64,000 nucleotides of DNA from positions 62,001 through 126,000 of the forward strand of contig NZ_QMBQ01000001.1 of NCBI RefSeq assembly GCF_003289965.1, in the 5' to 3' direction. Position 1 is the stretch's first letter, and every line of letters starts with the position of its first letter. The stretch is from Mesorhizobium atlanticum (lineage in GTDB: Bacteria > Pseudomonadota > Alphaproteobacteria > Rhizobiales > Rhizobiaceae). Both the position numbers and the translations under genes were made by a program. A model generated the notes under the pieces. That model was not told the origin of the DNA. It saw only the letters and a list, made by a program, of their open reading frames with translations, and made no database searches. Below are positions 25,864 to 34,519 of this stretch, one piece after another.

Positions 25864-27012
25864 ATGACCCTCACCAATCGCGACATCGTCGAGCTCACCG
25901 AATGGCGCCGCAAGCTGCATCGGCAGCCGGAGATTTCCAACGAGGAGGAGAAGACGGCGAAGGAAGTGGTCGCCTTCCTCGCCGATACCGGGCCGGACAA
26001 GGTGCTGACGGGGCTCGGCGGGCACGGCGTGGCGGCGGTCTATGACAGCGGCAAGGCCGGGCCGACGGTGCTGTTCCGCTCCGAGCTCGACGCGCTGCCG
26101 ATCGAGGAGCTTTCGGGCGTCGAGCATTCATCACAGGTGCCGGGCAAGTCGCATATGTGCGGCCATGACGGGCACAGCGCGATCCTGGCCTCGCTTGGCC
26201 GCCAGTTCGGCCGAGAGCGGCCGGCGCGGGGCCGCGTCGTGCTGATGTTCCAGCCGGCGGAAGAGACCGGCAATGGCGCGGCCGGCGTCGTCGCCGATCC
26301 GCGCTTTGCCGAGATCGCGCCGGACTTCGCCTTCTCGCTGCACAATCTGCCCGGCGTGGCGTTCGGCGAGGTGCGGCTCAAGGCCGGCACCGTCAACTGC
26401 GCCTCGCGCGGCATGCGCATCGTGCTCGAGGGCAAGACCGCGCATTCCTCGATGCCGGAAACCGGCATCTCGCCGATGCCGGCGATGAGCGAGCTGATGC
26501 CGGCGCTGCCCGCGCTCGGGCGCGGCACTTTCGCCGACGACGATTTCAGCATGGTGACCGTCACCCATTGTTCCATGGGCGAAGCCGTGTTCGGCATCGC
26601 CCCTGGCTATGCGGAAGTTTGGGCGACGCTGCGCACCAGGCGCGACGAGCGCATGGCCGAACTCGTCGCCGCCGCGGAGGCGCTTGCCGCGAAGATCGCG
26701 GACAAGCACGGCCTCTCGGTGCGCTTCGACTATCACGAGATCTTCGTCGCCAGCGTCAACGCGCCGGACGCGGTCGAGCATCTCGCCCGCGCGCTCGACG
26801 AGGAAGGCGTTGCCCGCAGCGAGGCGGCGCTGCCGATGCGCGCCTCGGAGGATTTCGGCATTTTCGGCCACAGCGCCAAATCGGCGATGTTCTTCCTCGG
26901 CGCGGGCGAGCGCCATCCATCGCTGCACAATCCCGACTATGACTTCCCCGACGATCTGATCCCGATCGGCTCGCGTATCTTCATGCGCGCGGCGCGCAAT
27001 TTGCTGGGGTGA
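25864..27012 (+). CDS. M20 family metallo-amidohydrolase (hippurate/IAA-amino-acid hydrolase-like)
   Basis: 382 residues with GGAAGATC before the ATG. The motifs ELTEWRRKLHRQPEISNEE, SHMCGHDGHSA and FQPAEETGNGA provide the metal ligands and catalytic Glu of this family. A dimerisation domain lies in the middle, and RASEDFGIFGH near the C-terminus supplies another ligand. Such enzymes cleave N-acyl or N-carbamoyl amino acids in the cytoplasm. Substrate unknown; no operon partners. Confidence 0.92.
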   Translation: MTLTNRDIVELTEWRRKLHRQPEISNEEEKTAKEVVAFLADTGPDKVLTGLGGHGVAAVYDSGKAGPTVLFRSELDALPIEELSGVEHSSQVPGKSHMCGHDGHSAILASLGRQFGRERPARGRVVLMFQPAEETGNGAAGVVADPRFAEIAPDFAFSLHNLPGVAFGEVRLKAGTVNCASRGMRIVLEGKTAHSSMPETGISPMPAMSELMPALPALGRGTFADDDFSMVTVTHCSMGEAVFGIAPGYAEVWATLRTRRDERMAELVAAAEALAAKIADKHGLSVRFDYHEIFVASVNAPDAVEHLARALDEEGVARSEAALPMRASEDFGIFGHSAKSAMFFLGAGERHPSLHNPDYDFPDDLIPIGSRIFMRAARNLLG

Positions 27013-27088
27013 GCGCCAAAGCAGCCAAGGAGCGGCCACCGCGCATCGAAAGCTCGCATTACGGGCAATTTGTCGTTATATTCAGCTT

Positions 27089-27298
27089 ATGACCAAAGCG
27101 CAGATCAAACAGGAAGCAACAGGCAAATGGGCGGTGCGTGATTCACGCAGCGGTCGCTTCGTGGAGGTGCGCGGCGCAGACTCCTTGAAGGCGTCGCAAT
27201 TGCCGCTGAAGAAAGGCTTGGATCTTACAAAGCCGATAGCAGAGCAAGCACTCAAAGACGACTCGCACAAGGTCCGTAAACCCACCGTCAAGAACTGA
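27089..27298 (+). CDS. Putative antitoxin paired with VapC
   Basis: 69 residues, lysine-rich. The N-terminal KWAVRDSRSGRFVEVRGAD reads like a short beta sheet and is followed by LTKPIAEQALKDDSHKV. It does not match the AbrB, Phd or RHH antitoxins I know well, but its position 3 bp before a PIN toxin gene and its size indicate the antitoxin. DNA binding and autoregulation are inferred from the arrangement. Confidence 0.65.
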   Translation: MTKAQIKQEATGKWAVRDSRSGRFVEVRGADSLKASQLPLKKGLDLTKPIAEQALKDDSHKVRKPTVKN

Positions 27299-27301
27299 CG
27301 T

Positions 27302-27733
27302 TTGCCAGGCGCCCTGCTCGACACCCATACACTTTATTGGCTGGTGACGGCAGCCGGCACGCTTTCCGAAGAAGCCCTTGTCGCGATTGCCGATGGCCAA
27401 TCCTCCGGAACGCTTTACGTGTCACCGATCACGGCATGGGAATTGACGATCGCGTCCCGCAAGCCGGCGCATAAGGACCCGCCGAATCTCGGCACGGGAA
27501 CCCCGTCGAAGTGGTTCTCGGCGGCGGTGGCTGCCACAGGAGCGAAGATTGTCCCCATCAAGCAGCGTATTGCCTGCGAGGCAGCAGCTGTAATAGCCGA
27601 TACCGGCCACAAGGACCCAGGTGATTGTTATCTGATCGCGACGGCGCGCGTGAGAAGGGTCCCGATCATCACGCGCGACGCACTCATGTTCAGCCTCGCC
27701 TCACCCAACTACCTAGAGGTGATTGCCTGCTAG
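27302..27733 (+). CDS. vapC: VapC-type PIN domain toxin
   Basis: 143 residues from a TTG at 27302. The four acidic PIN residues are present: Asp7 (LLDTHTLYW), Glu47 (SPITAWELTI), Asp108 (DPGDCYLIATA) and Asp126 (TRDALMF). VapC toxins cut tRNA or rRNA and are held by their antitoxin. The toxin starts 3 bp after the upstream stop with no ribosome site of its own, so coupled translation is likely. Full length, apparently intact. Confidence 0.85.
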   Translation: MPGALLDTHTLYWLVTAAGTLSEEALVAIADGQSSGTLYVSPITAWELTIASRKPAHKDPPNLGTGTPSKWFSAAVAATGAKIVPIKQRIACEAAAVIADTGHKDPGDCYLIATARVRRVPIITRDALMFSLASPNYLEVIAC

Positions 27734-27880
27734 AGCCAGCAAGAAGCGCGATGGATGTTGTTGCGCCAGCCACACTAGGTCCAGTTTCAGCATCGTCGCA
27801 GCCGCTATCAACACGAACAAGGCGATCACGGCAGCGCGCCGGCGGGATGATCATGGCCTATCTGACCAGCGCGGGCCGCC

Positions 27881-28432
27881 ATGCCGCCTGATCGCGACTT
27901 CTTCGCTCGTGACGCGCTGGTAGTCGCCCGGGCGCTGATCGGCGCCACGCTTGCGCTCTCCGGTGTCGGCGGCATCATCGTCGAGACCGAGGCCTACCGG
28001 CCCGACGATCCCGCCTCGCATGCCTATCGCGGCCGCACGCCGCGCAACGCGCCGATGTATGGCGCGCCCGGCACGGCCTATGTGTATCGTTCCTACGGGC
28101 TGCACTGGTGCCTGAACGCGGTATGCCTGCCGGGCAGCGCCGTGCTGATCCGCGCGATCCAGCCGCAATCCGGCATCGCCGAGATGCGCGGCCGGCGCGG
28201 CGTGGATGACGAGCGGCTGCTCTGCTCCGGTCCCGGCAAGCTCTGCCAGGCGCTGGGCATCGACGGCTCGCACAATCGGCTGCCGCTCACCGCGCCGCCT
28301 TTCGAGTTCTCCCCATCGCGGACCGATCCGGCCGCGATCGTCAGCGGCCGCCGGATCGGCCTGACCAAGGCGGTGGAATTCGAGTGGCGGTTCGGGCTTG
28401 GCGGGTCGGCCTATCTCAGCCGGAAATTGTGA
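27881..28432 (+). CDS. 3-methyladenine DNA glycosylase (AAG/MPG family)
   Basis: 183 residues. The catalytic segment GGIIVETEAYRPDDPASHAY with RGRTPRNAPMYG, then AYVYRSYGLHWCLNAV and LLCSGPGKLCQALGI, are standard for the alkyladenine glycosylase family. It removes alkylated purines as the first step of base-excision repair. Length is slightly below the usual 190-200 residues but no motif is missing. It stands alone downstream of the VapC pair; 27734-27880 holds no gene. Confidence 0.93.
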   Translation: MPPDRDFFARDALVVARALIGATLALSGVGGIIVETEAYRPDDPASHAYRGRTPRNAPMYGAPGTAYVYRSYGLHWCLNAVCLPGSAVLIRAIQPQSGIAEMRGRRGVDDERLLCSGPGKLCQALGIDGSHNRLPLTAPPFEFSPSRTDPAAIVSGRRIGLTKAVEFEWRFGLGGSAYLSRKL

Positions 28433-28514
28433 GCGGCGCCATATCCGTTCCTCCCCCATCATGGATCGTTCGCGGCGGGCGCGCGTTTCGGGACAGGCAT
28501 CGGAGGAACAGACA

Positions 28515-28811
28515 ATGGCGAATGACAAATACGAACGCATCCAACGCCGCGCCTATGAAATCTGGCAACGCAGCGGCGAAGCGGATGGCCAACGCGAGGA
28601 ACACTGGCATCAGGCTCGCGAAGAAATCGAGCGCGAGGACAAGGGGCTGGGCGAGCAGCCCGGCGCCGCGTTGCCCGGAGCGGTGACGATACCGGCCGGC
28701 CAGCCGGACCCGCTGGCAGCCGAGGCACTGGCACGCAAGGCAACGAGCAACCGGCCCGAGGGGCCCGCAGACGATCCGGCACCGACGAAGCGCAGCCGGC
28801 GCAAAGGCTGA
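28515..28811 (+). CDS. DUF2934 domain protein
   Basis: 98 residues with GGAGGAACAGACA before the ATG. The N-terminal block RIQRRAYEIWQRSGEADGQR and EEHWHQAREEIER is the DUF2934 signature; the rest is a disordered, proline/lysine-rich tail. The family is common in Rhizobiales and has no assigned function. A second DUF2934 gene is at 45513. Confidence 0.87.
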   Translation: MANDKYERIQRRAYEIWQRSGEADGQREEHWHQAREEIEREDKGLGEQPGAALPGAVTIPAGQPDPLAAEALARKATSNRPEGPADDPAPTKRSRRKG

Positions 28812-28908
28812 GGCCGGTCATATTCATCAATCTCGAACAGGCCGTGGACGAGACGCTTCTTGCCATGGGCAAGCCTTGTAAGCCGGTCACCTCATGCCAG
28901 CCCTGGTT

Positions 28909-29223
28909 CTAGACCTCGCGGCTGTCGAAAATGAAGATCTGAACGCCTGACTCATCGGGCGCGTAAAGCCGGCGATCCGCCCCGGCCGCCTTTCCCTCCG
29001 GGCTGGCGAAGCCCTTTTTCATCGCGTCGAGATCGTCGAAATGCAGCGTCCCGATGAGGTAGACGTCGGACGGTCCGGCCAGCACCGTGATCGGCCCCTG
29101 GCTGACCTCGTATTTCTTCAGGCCCGGAATCTTCTTGGCCAGGGGTATATGCGTCTCGAAATAGTGCCTGTCGAACGCCTGAGCGTCGGCCGGCTGCTTG
29201 TAGATGACGATCATTCCAGCCAT
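28909..29223 (-). CDS. EthD-family dimeric alpha-beta barrel protein
   Basis: 104 residues from MAGMIVIYKQPADAQAFDRH with GGAGAGCCGCC before the ATG. YFETHIPLAKKIPGLKKYEV is the usual EthD motif, and LIGTLHFDDLDAMKKGFASPE completes the ferredoxin-like fold. EthD was first linked to ethyl tert-butyl ether degradation, but most members are uncharacterised small barrels. No neighbours suggest a pathway. Confidence 0.87.
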   Translation of the reverse strand: MAGMIVIYKQPADAQAFDRHYFETHIPLAKKIPGLKKYEVSQGPITVLAGPSDVYLIGTLHFDDLDAMKKGFASPEGKAAGADRRLYAPDESGVQIFIFDSREV

Positions 29224-29365
29224 GGCGGCTCTCCTTCTTCGCGGTGGACCAACCAAGGACGAAGCCGCGGGTGGAAACGGAACGAGGCGTTGAAGAAATT
29301 TCGGGAGCGCGGAGGGACGATGATAGGCGACAGGTCCGCTCCACCTGCCTTGTTGCCGCCGGTAG

Positions 29366-29596
29366 GCGGCTCGCAACTTCATCAAAATGCACAAGACGCT
29401 GAAGATGACCCTCGCGATGGCCGCTGACGTGCCCATGACCCTCTGGTCTATGGATGACCTTTGCGAGAAGATGGACACCGTTGCACCGAAGCCGGGCAAG
29501 CGTCGTCCCTATAAAAGCGAAATGCCGAGTGATGGCGGCGCTCAGGCACAAAGCGCTGATCAATTCGACCTAAGTCAGTATATTAGCTTTCTCTAA
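29366..29596 (+). pseudogene. Remnant of an insertion-sequence transposase C-terminus
   Basis: In one frame, after a stop, the sequence reads ARNFIKMHKTLKMTLAMAAD then VPMTLWSMDDLCEKM. This resembles the C-terminal end of IS1-type transposases (N..R.HKTLR.TPAMAAG....LW...DL). No upstream transposase domain, inverted repeat or start remains. Nothing else is coded between 29224 and 29643. Confidence 0.5.
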
Positions 29597-29643
29597 ATTG
29601 CTATAGTCAAATGCCTATAGGCAAGTGCGAGGGGGCTAATAAC

Positions 29644-30018
29644 ATGGGAGAGTGGCGGGGGCGAATAGTCTTGGTTTGTCTTATTTTGGCCGGCAACGCC
29701 AGCGCTCATAGCTGGTACTCGGGCAAAACCGACCCTGTTCTGCGCCTCAAATGTTGCGGCGATCACGATTGCCACCCAGTCGCGTCAGGCGATGTCAGAT
29801 CGACTAGGCAGGGCTATTACGTCAGGCAACCTCAACCCTACTCTCGGAATGATCCCGCTACCGGCGAATGGTTCATTCCTTGGGACCGCGTGCAGGCAGC
29901 GCCTGACGACCAGTATCATATCTGCGAAACCCTCTATCCGACGTTCCGCGTTGGCAGATACAGGATGCGGTGGACCTGCTTCTTTGCGCCGCGAACCACG
30001 GGTTCAATTTCAAACTGA
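29644..30018 (+). CDS. Exported cysteine-rich hypothetical protein, paralogue of the gene at 35425-35757
   Basis: 124 residues from MGEWRGRIVLVCLILAG with GAGGGGGC upstream. A signal peptide probably ends at ASAHS. The mature part has HSWYSGKTDPV, LRLKCCGDHDCHPV, a central YYVRQPQPYSRN and DDQYHICETLYP, ending with a hydrophobic CFFAP. The same ordered motifs occur in the protein at 35.4 kb. The Cys-Cys-Gly-x2-x-Cys and His residues suggest metal or haem binding or disulfides, but no function is known. Lower GC than neighbours. Confidence 0.65.
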   Translation: MGEWRGRIVLVCLILAGNASAHSWYSGKTDPVLRLKCCGDHDCHPVASGDVRSTRQGYYVRQPQPYSRNDPATGEWFIPWDRVQAAPDDQYHICETLYPTFRVGRYRMRWTCFFAPRTTGSISN

Positions 30019-30096
30019 GACACTACTTGCCGCCATCTCGCTTGTGCGAAGAAGCATTCTGTGGTCTTTCCGGCCTAAATTAGCGAGGACTCAAGG

Positions 30097-30456
30097 ATGA
30101 GAATTGCGATGATCGCCGCGCTCTGCGCGGGTGTGGCTGGATGCGTGTCCTCTCCGGCCGACTACGGCGCCTCGCTGTCGCAGCAGGATCCGAAATGGGC
30201 ATCGCCAGGATGCCAGCAGGCCCGCGCCGCCGCAGCTGACTATGCGCAGCGCGAGAAGGACCATCCCGGCTGGGGGTTCGGTGTGCTGCTTGGGCCGTAC
30301 AGCATGGGGATGGTCGCGGCGGTGAAGGAGCATGAGAAGCAGCAGCGGCGGCTGCTCGCCCGCCAGATGCATCTGCAGTGCTCAAGCCAGAAGCTGCCGA
30401 AGGAACTGGATTTCGATCCGGCAATCTATGCGCCGAAGAAGGAGCATTATCCGTAG
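30097..30456 (+). CDS. Small putative lipoprotein
   Basis: 119 residues with a lipobox-like AGVAGC at the end of a short signal (MRIAMIAALCAGVAGC). The mature part is polar and partly helical (QQARAAAADYAQREKD, KEHEKQQRRLLARQMH) with a glycine-rich GWGFGVLLGPYSMGM insert. Not recognised. Probably anchored in the outer or inner membrane. Confidence 0.65.
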   Translation: MRIAMIAALCAGVAGCVSSPADYGASLSQQDPKWASPGCQQARAAAADYAQREKDHPGWGFGVLLGPYSMGMVAAVKEHEKQQRRLLARQMHLQCSSQKLPKELDFDPAIYAPKKEHYP

Positions 30457-30474
30457 GGGACACCGCGTTGCGGT

Positions 30475-31011
30475 TCAGGCCGCCAACTTGCTCCACGCTG
30501 CCAACAACGGTCCGTCGCTGCCATAGATCGGGTCCTTATCGGGACGGCGGACCTCCGGGATCGTGCGCAGCGCCTCGGCATGCTGCTCCGGGCTCCGGCA
30601 CAGATCGTATGTGCCGAAGGGCGGATAGGCGCCCACCACGAGCAGATCCGCGGAGGCGGACAGGCGTTGATGGCCCGTGCCGGCCGGCAGAACCACCACG
30701 TCGCCCGCCTTGACTTCGAGAACCTTGCCCTTGCCGCCGCCGAAGCGCACCTCGGCGGAGCCGCGCGCGATGCCCAGAACCTCATGAATGCGCGAGTGAT
30801 AATGGACGAAGCCGTAGATGCCGTCGCGCCAGCTGTCGCCCCAGCCATTCGCGCTGAAAATATCCTCCAAGACGGCGGCCGGATCGACGTCGTCCGGCAG
30901 CGGCACCGCGCCGGGATAGACAAGCATGGGCCAGCGCGGATGATTGGGCACCAGCCCGTCATCGGCGAAGCGAAAGGAGAGAGGCTCCTGCTTTTCGACC
31001 AGTTGCGCCAT
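30475..31011 (-). CDS. Cupin domain protein, YjlB-like
   Basis: 178 residues from MAQLVEKQEP, with GGAG upstream; the ATG at 31038 is less well placed. The two cupin motifs are FVHYHSRIHEVLGIARG (metal His/His/Glu) and GDVVVLPAGTGHQRLSA. The WGDSWRDGIYGF segment is typical of the YjlB-like group. Function of these proteins is unknown. Convergent with the lipoprotein gene. Confidence 0.85.
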   Translation of the reverse strand: MAQLVEKQEPLSFRFADDGLVPNHPRWPMLVYPGAVPLPDDVDPAAVLEDIFSANGWGDSWRDGIYGFVHYHSRIHEVLGIARGSAEVRFGGGKGKVLEVKAGDVVVLPAGTGHQRLSASADLLVVGAYPPFGTYDLCRSPEQHAEALRTIPEVRRPDKDPIYGSDGPLLAAWSKLAA

Positions 31012-31090
31012 CCTTGCCACTCCTGCAACCTGCATCACCGGGTCTAACGGTTTCCCGCGCGTTTTGCTCCGGTCAGCCTAGGAGGTCACG

Positions 31091-31612
31091 ATGACCGCGT
31101 TTTCGACAATCGGCTTTCTTGCCCCAGCGCTGCTTTCGGCCTTTGTCGCTGCCGCCGGCGTCGCGCCGGCGCCGGCTGCCGCGGTGCAGGATCTTTACAG
31201 CTTCTGCCGCCAGGTGAAGAACGACGACACCGTCCGCCCCTATTCGCATGAGCTTTACAGCGGCACGGTCAAGGCGTTCAAAAAACTGTTTCCCGACGCG
31301 AAGAGCGCGCCGCAGGAGCAGGAGCTGCAGACGCAGGCCAACTACCGCTGCATGAACGGCAAGGTGCTGGCCTGCTTCGTCGGCGCCAACCTGCCCTGCG
31401 CCAAGATGAACGCCGCGCGCGACAATCCGGGCGCCGACGAATTCTGCAAGACCAACCCGAATGACGACGTCGTGCCGGCCTTCGCGACAGGCCATGACGC
31501 TGTCTATTCCTACAAATGCGCAAGCGGCAAGGCGGTGGTGAACGGCTCGGCGTGGGCGCTGGACGAGCGCGGATTTGCCAAGAAGCTGTGGGCCGAGGTG
31601 CCACGGCGCTGA
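31091..31612 (+). CDS. Exported hypothetical protein with conserved cysteines
   Basis: 173 residues with AGGAGGTCACG before the ATG. A signal peptide (MTAFSTIGFLAPALLSAFVA) is followed by a mature domain with regularly placed cysteines (YSFCRQVK, YRCMNGKVLACF, NLPCAKM, EFCKTNP, YKCASGK), likely disulfides in the periplasm. Not recognised by name. Confidence 0.65.
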   Translation: MTAFSTIGFLAPALLSAFVAAAGVAPAPAAAVQDLYSFCRQVKNDDTVRPYSHELYSGTVKAFKKLFPDAKSAPQEQELQTQANYRCMNGKVLACFVGANLPCAKMNAARDNPGADEFCKTNPNDDVVPAFATGHDAVYSYKCASGKAVVNGSAWALDERGFAKKLWAEVPRR

Positions 31613-31667
31613 AGCTGGCTGGCTTCCGGCCACCAGCAGAAACGGCGGAGCGGCGGCGGCTCGCCGC

Positions 31668-32867
31668 CTACACTCTCCGTACGGCGGATGACTTGCGCCG
31701 AAGCAGGAGCGCGATGGCCAAGGCCGGAACCGCAGCAGCAGCGACAGCGAGGAAGACGAATTGCAGCCCTGCCGACGCGGCGACCAGACCGAGCACCGGA
31801 CTGCCGAAGCCGAGCGCCACATCGAGGAAGACTGTGTAGAGCCCCATGGCAAGGCCGCGGCTGCCTGACGGAAGATGGCTCACGGCCTCGGCGCCGAGAC
31901 CGGGATAGACAAGCGAATATCCGAGACCCGTCAGGCCTGCGCCTAGGGTGGCAACCAGCGGTCCGGGCGCCGACCAGATCAACAACAGGCCCACCCCTTC
32001 GACGGCCACGAAGATTGCGGCGACTCGAGCGCCTCCAAGCCTGTCGGGCAACTGGCCGAAACAGAGCCGCGCCGCGATCAGCGATGCCGCGTAGGCCGTG
32101 AACGGAAGCCAGACGGGATGCCAGCCGCGCTCGGAAAAGAGCAGTGCCGCGAAGGACAGGATCGCGCCATAGCCGAGGCTGCTGAGAGCCGCCCCCACGC
32201 CGGGAAGCCAGACGGCTTGCGCGACGCTCGTCCAGGATTGCCGAGCCGTTGCGCCAGCCGGCCCGACACCGTGCATCGGCAGCGTGGCGAGGAGCGTTGC
32301 AAACGGCAGGACGATGGTGGCGAAGGCAATCGCGGCGAAACCTCCGGCCGTATAGAGCGCGGACCCGACGGGCGCCCCGAGCGCCAGAGCGGCGAACATC
32401 GCGGTGCCGACCCAGGCGATGACCTTGCCGGAGTGCTGCCCGCCGGCCAGCGCCAATCCCCAGGCCACACCACCCGTGATGATGAAGCTTTCCGCCGCAC
32501 CCAGCACGGCCCGGCCAACGAACAGCATGGCCGCCGACGCCGCTGGCCGATCGAGCAATGCGAGCGATCCGAGATAGATGAACCCGGCCAGGGCGGCGGC
32601 GATCAGGCCGACGACGACCGCCCGCTTGCCGCCGCGCGCATCGGCGTAGTTTCCGGCGCCGATCCGTGACAAAAGCGAGGCTACGAACTGGCTGCCCGTC
32701 ACCAGCCCAACGGCGAAGGGTCCGAAGCCCAGCCCCTGGTGAAGATGCAGCGGCAGGGCCGGCAGCGCCAGGCCGATCAGCAGGAATCCGGCGAAAACCG
32801 CCGCCATGATCGGCAGCAGACCCGCCATGGCTGCGCTTGCATTCCGCGCCGTGTCCATCGCGACCAT
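31668..32867 (-). CDS. Major facilitator superfamily transporter, YhhS/sugar-efflux-like
   Basis: 399 residues with about 12 membrane helices. The loop between helices 2 and 3 reads RIGAGNYADARGGKRAVVVG, close to the MFS signature, and the helix 5-type motif is seen in LGAPVGSALYTAGGF. The start is 9 bp after the stop of the dehydrogenase gene, so it is the last gene of a cupin-dehydrogenase-MFS operon. The cargo is probably an organic compound handled by that dehydrogenase; its direction is unknown. Confidence 0.88.
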   Translation of the reverse strand: MVAMDTARNASAAMAGLLPIMAAVFAGFLLIGLALPALPLHLHQGLGFGPFAVGLVTGSQFVASLLSRIGAGNYADARGGKRAVVVGLIAAALAGFIYLGSLALLDRPAASAAMLFVGRAVLGAAESFIITGGVAWGLALAGGQHSGKVIAWVGTAMFAALALGAPVGSALYTAGGFAAIAFATIVLPFATLLATLPMHGVGPAGATARQSWTSVAQAVWLPGVGAALSSLGYGAILSFAALLFSERGWHPVWLPFTAYAASLIAARLCFGQLPDRLGGARVAAIFVAVEGVGLLLIWSAPGPLVATLGAGLTGLGYSLVYPGLGAEAVSHLPSGSRGLAMGLYTVFLDVALGFGSPVLGLVAASAGLQFVFLAVAAAAVPALAIALLLRRKSSAVRRV

Positions 32868-32876
32868 CGCCAGCGC

Positions 32877-33893
32877 CTAGACCTCGAGCATGACCTTGAC
32901 GGCGCGGCGCTCGTCCATCGCGCGATAGCCTTCGGCGACCTCGGCCAGCGGCAGCTTGAGATCGAAGACCTTGCCGGGCTTGATCCTGCCCTTGAGCACA
33001 CGCTGCATCAGGTCAGGCAGGAAGCGGCGCACCGGCGCCGGGCCGCCCAGCATGCGCTTCTGGCCGAAGAACAGTCTTTGGCCGTCAAAGCTCACGCCAT
33101 GCGGCACGCCGACATAGCCGATCGTGCCGCCGGGCCGCGAGCAGGCTAGAGCCTGGTCGAAGGATTCCGCCGTGCCGACGCATTCCAGCACCGAATCCGC
33201 GCCGATGCCCCTGGTCAGCTCCTTGATGCGCGCAATGCCTTCCTCGCCGCGTTCGGCCACGATGTCGGTCGCGCCGAATTCGCGGGCAAGCTTCTGGCGG
33301 CTCGCATGGCGGCTCATGGCAATGATGCGTTCGGCGCCCATCTCCCTGGCTGCGAGCACGCCCATCAGGCCGACGGCGCCATCGCCGACAACGACCACCG
33401 TCGATCCTTCGCGGACCTCGGCCGCATCCGCCGCGTACCAGCCGGTGCCGAGCACGTCCGACACGGCCAGCAAGTCAGGGACAAGCTCGGCCGGCGGAAC
33501 CTCGGAGGTCGCAACCAGCGTGCCGTCCGCCAGCGGCACTCGGGCATAGGGCGCCTGGGCGCCGCTCATGAACTCGCGCTGCTCGCAGGAGGACTGGAAG
33601 CCGAAGCGGCAATGCGGGCAAGTGTTGTCGGAGAGGCAGAAGGAGCCGACGACGAATTGGCCGGGGCGGACATTGCGCACCTCTGCGCCCACCTCGACCA
33701 CGATGCCGCAATATTCGTGACCCATATGCATCGGCCCGTCGACCGGCTGCAGCCCGCGATAGGGCCACAGATCCGAGCCGCAGATGCAGCTTGCCGAGAG
33801 CTTTATGATCGCGTCGGTCGGGCGCAGGATTTTCGGATCGGCGACCTCCTCGCAGCGGATGTCGCCGGGCTCGTGAAGAACGGTTCCGAGCAT
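32877..33893 (-). CDS. Zinc-dependent alcohol dehydrogenase family protein
   Basis: 338 residues. Catalytic zinc ligands are Cys38 (CICGSD), His59 and Glu60 (MGHEYCG). The structural-zinc lobe shows CPHCRFGFQSSC. The coenzyme fold has VVVVGDGAVGLMGVLAARE. The enzyme should oxidise a secondary alcohol or reduce a carbonyl in the cytoplasm. It is flanked by a cupin gene upstream and an MFS gene downstream on the same strand. Confidence 0.92.
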   Translation of the reverse strand: MLGTVLHEPGDIRCEEVADPKILRPTDAIIKLSASCICGSDLWPYRGLQPVDGPMHMGHEYCGIVVEVGAEVRNVRPGQFVVGSFCLSDNTCPHCRFGFQSSCEQREFMSGAQAPYARVPLADGTLVATSEVPPAELVPDLLAVSDVLGTGWYAADAAEVREGSTVVVVGDGAVGLMGVLAAREMGAERIIAMSRHASRQKLAREFGATDIVAERGEEGIARIKELTRGIGADSVLECVGTAESFDQALACSRPGGTIGYVGVPHGVSFDGQRLFFGQKRMLGGPAPVRRFLPDLMQRVLKGRIKPGKVFDLKLPLAEVAEGYRAMDERRAVKVMLEV

Positions 33894-33920
33894 TTTGCTG
33901 TCCTTTCGTTTCGGAGAAAG

Positions 33921-34316
33921 TCAGGCGCCGTAGTCGGCGTCGCTGACATGTTCCAGCCAGTCCACCACCTTGCCGTCCTTGACCTCCTGGAGGGCGACGT
34001 GGGTCATGGCGGTTTCGGGGGACGCGCCGTGCCAGTGTTTTTCGCCGGGCGCGAACCAGACGACGTCGCCGGGCCGGATCTCCTCGACCGGACCGCCCTC
34101 GCGCTGCACGCGGCCGAGCCCGGAGACGACGATCAGCGTCTGTCCGAGCGGATGCGTGTGCCATGCCGTGCGGGCGGCGGGCTCGAAAGTGACCTGGGCG
34201 CCTTGCACGCGCGCGGCGTCGAAGGGATTGAAGAGCGGATCGATCCGCACCGTGCCGGTGAACCAGTCCGAGGGCCCCTTGCCGGAAGGTCTCGTGCCTG
34301 CGCGAAGAATGTCCAT
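33921..34316 (-). CDS. Small cupin protein, first gene of the dehydrogenase operon
   Basis: 131 residues. The cupin motifs [20 protein letters not shown] and [19 protein letters not shown] are complete, with three metal-binding histidines. Similar proteins are annotated as quercetinase- or carboxymuconolactone-associated cupins. It is the first gene after the divergent LysR promoter region and is 27 bp before the dehydrogenase gene. Confidence 0.87.
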   Translation of the reverse strand: MDILRAGTRPSGKGPSDWFTGTVRIDPLFNPFDAARVQGAQVTFEPAARTAWHTHPLGQTLIVVSGLGRVQREGGPVEEIRPGDVVWFAPGEKHWHGASPETAMTHVALQEVKDGKVVDWLEHVSDADYGA

Positions 34317-34447
34317 GGTGATCTCCCTTGCGTCCTCAGACGCATTCTATGTGAAGCTGCCCGCCGTCAGACCCTCCAGTCATTCCGCTGGTGGTTATAT
34401 AAATCACCGACACTATCCGGATTAGCCGTTGCAATCTGCATGGAGTT

Positions 34448-34466
34448 ATTCATTTCTGATATGAAT
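34448..34466. promoter_or_regulatory. Candidate LysR operator (ATTCAT-N7-ATGAAT)
   Basis: A perfect 6-bp inverted repeat with a 7-nt spacer lies between the divergent cupin operon (start 34316) and LysR gene (start 34520). Position and dyad fit a LysR-type activator site. Confidence 0.5.
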
Positions 34467-34519
34467 CGACGAGCGGCGGCCACGAACCGCCAGAGCTTGA
34501 ACGAGCGGCCGAGGTTGCC

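Noticed and set aside
27734..27880. Possible tRNA or small gene between vapC and the glycosylase
   Set aside because: No cloverleaf, ribosome site or family-like product could be found.
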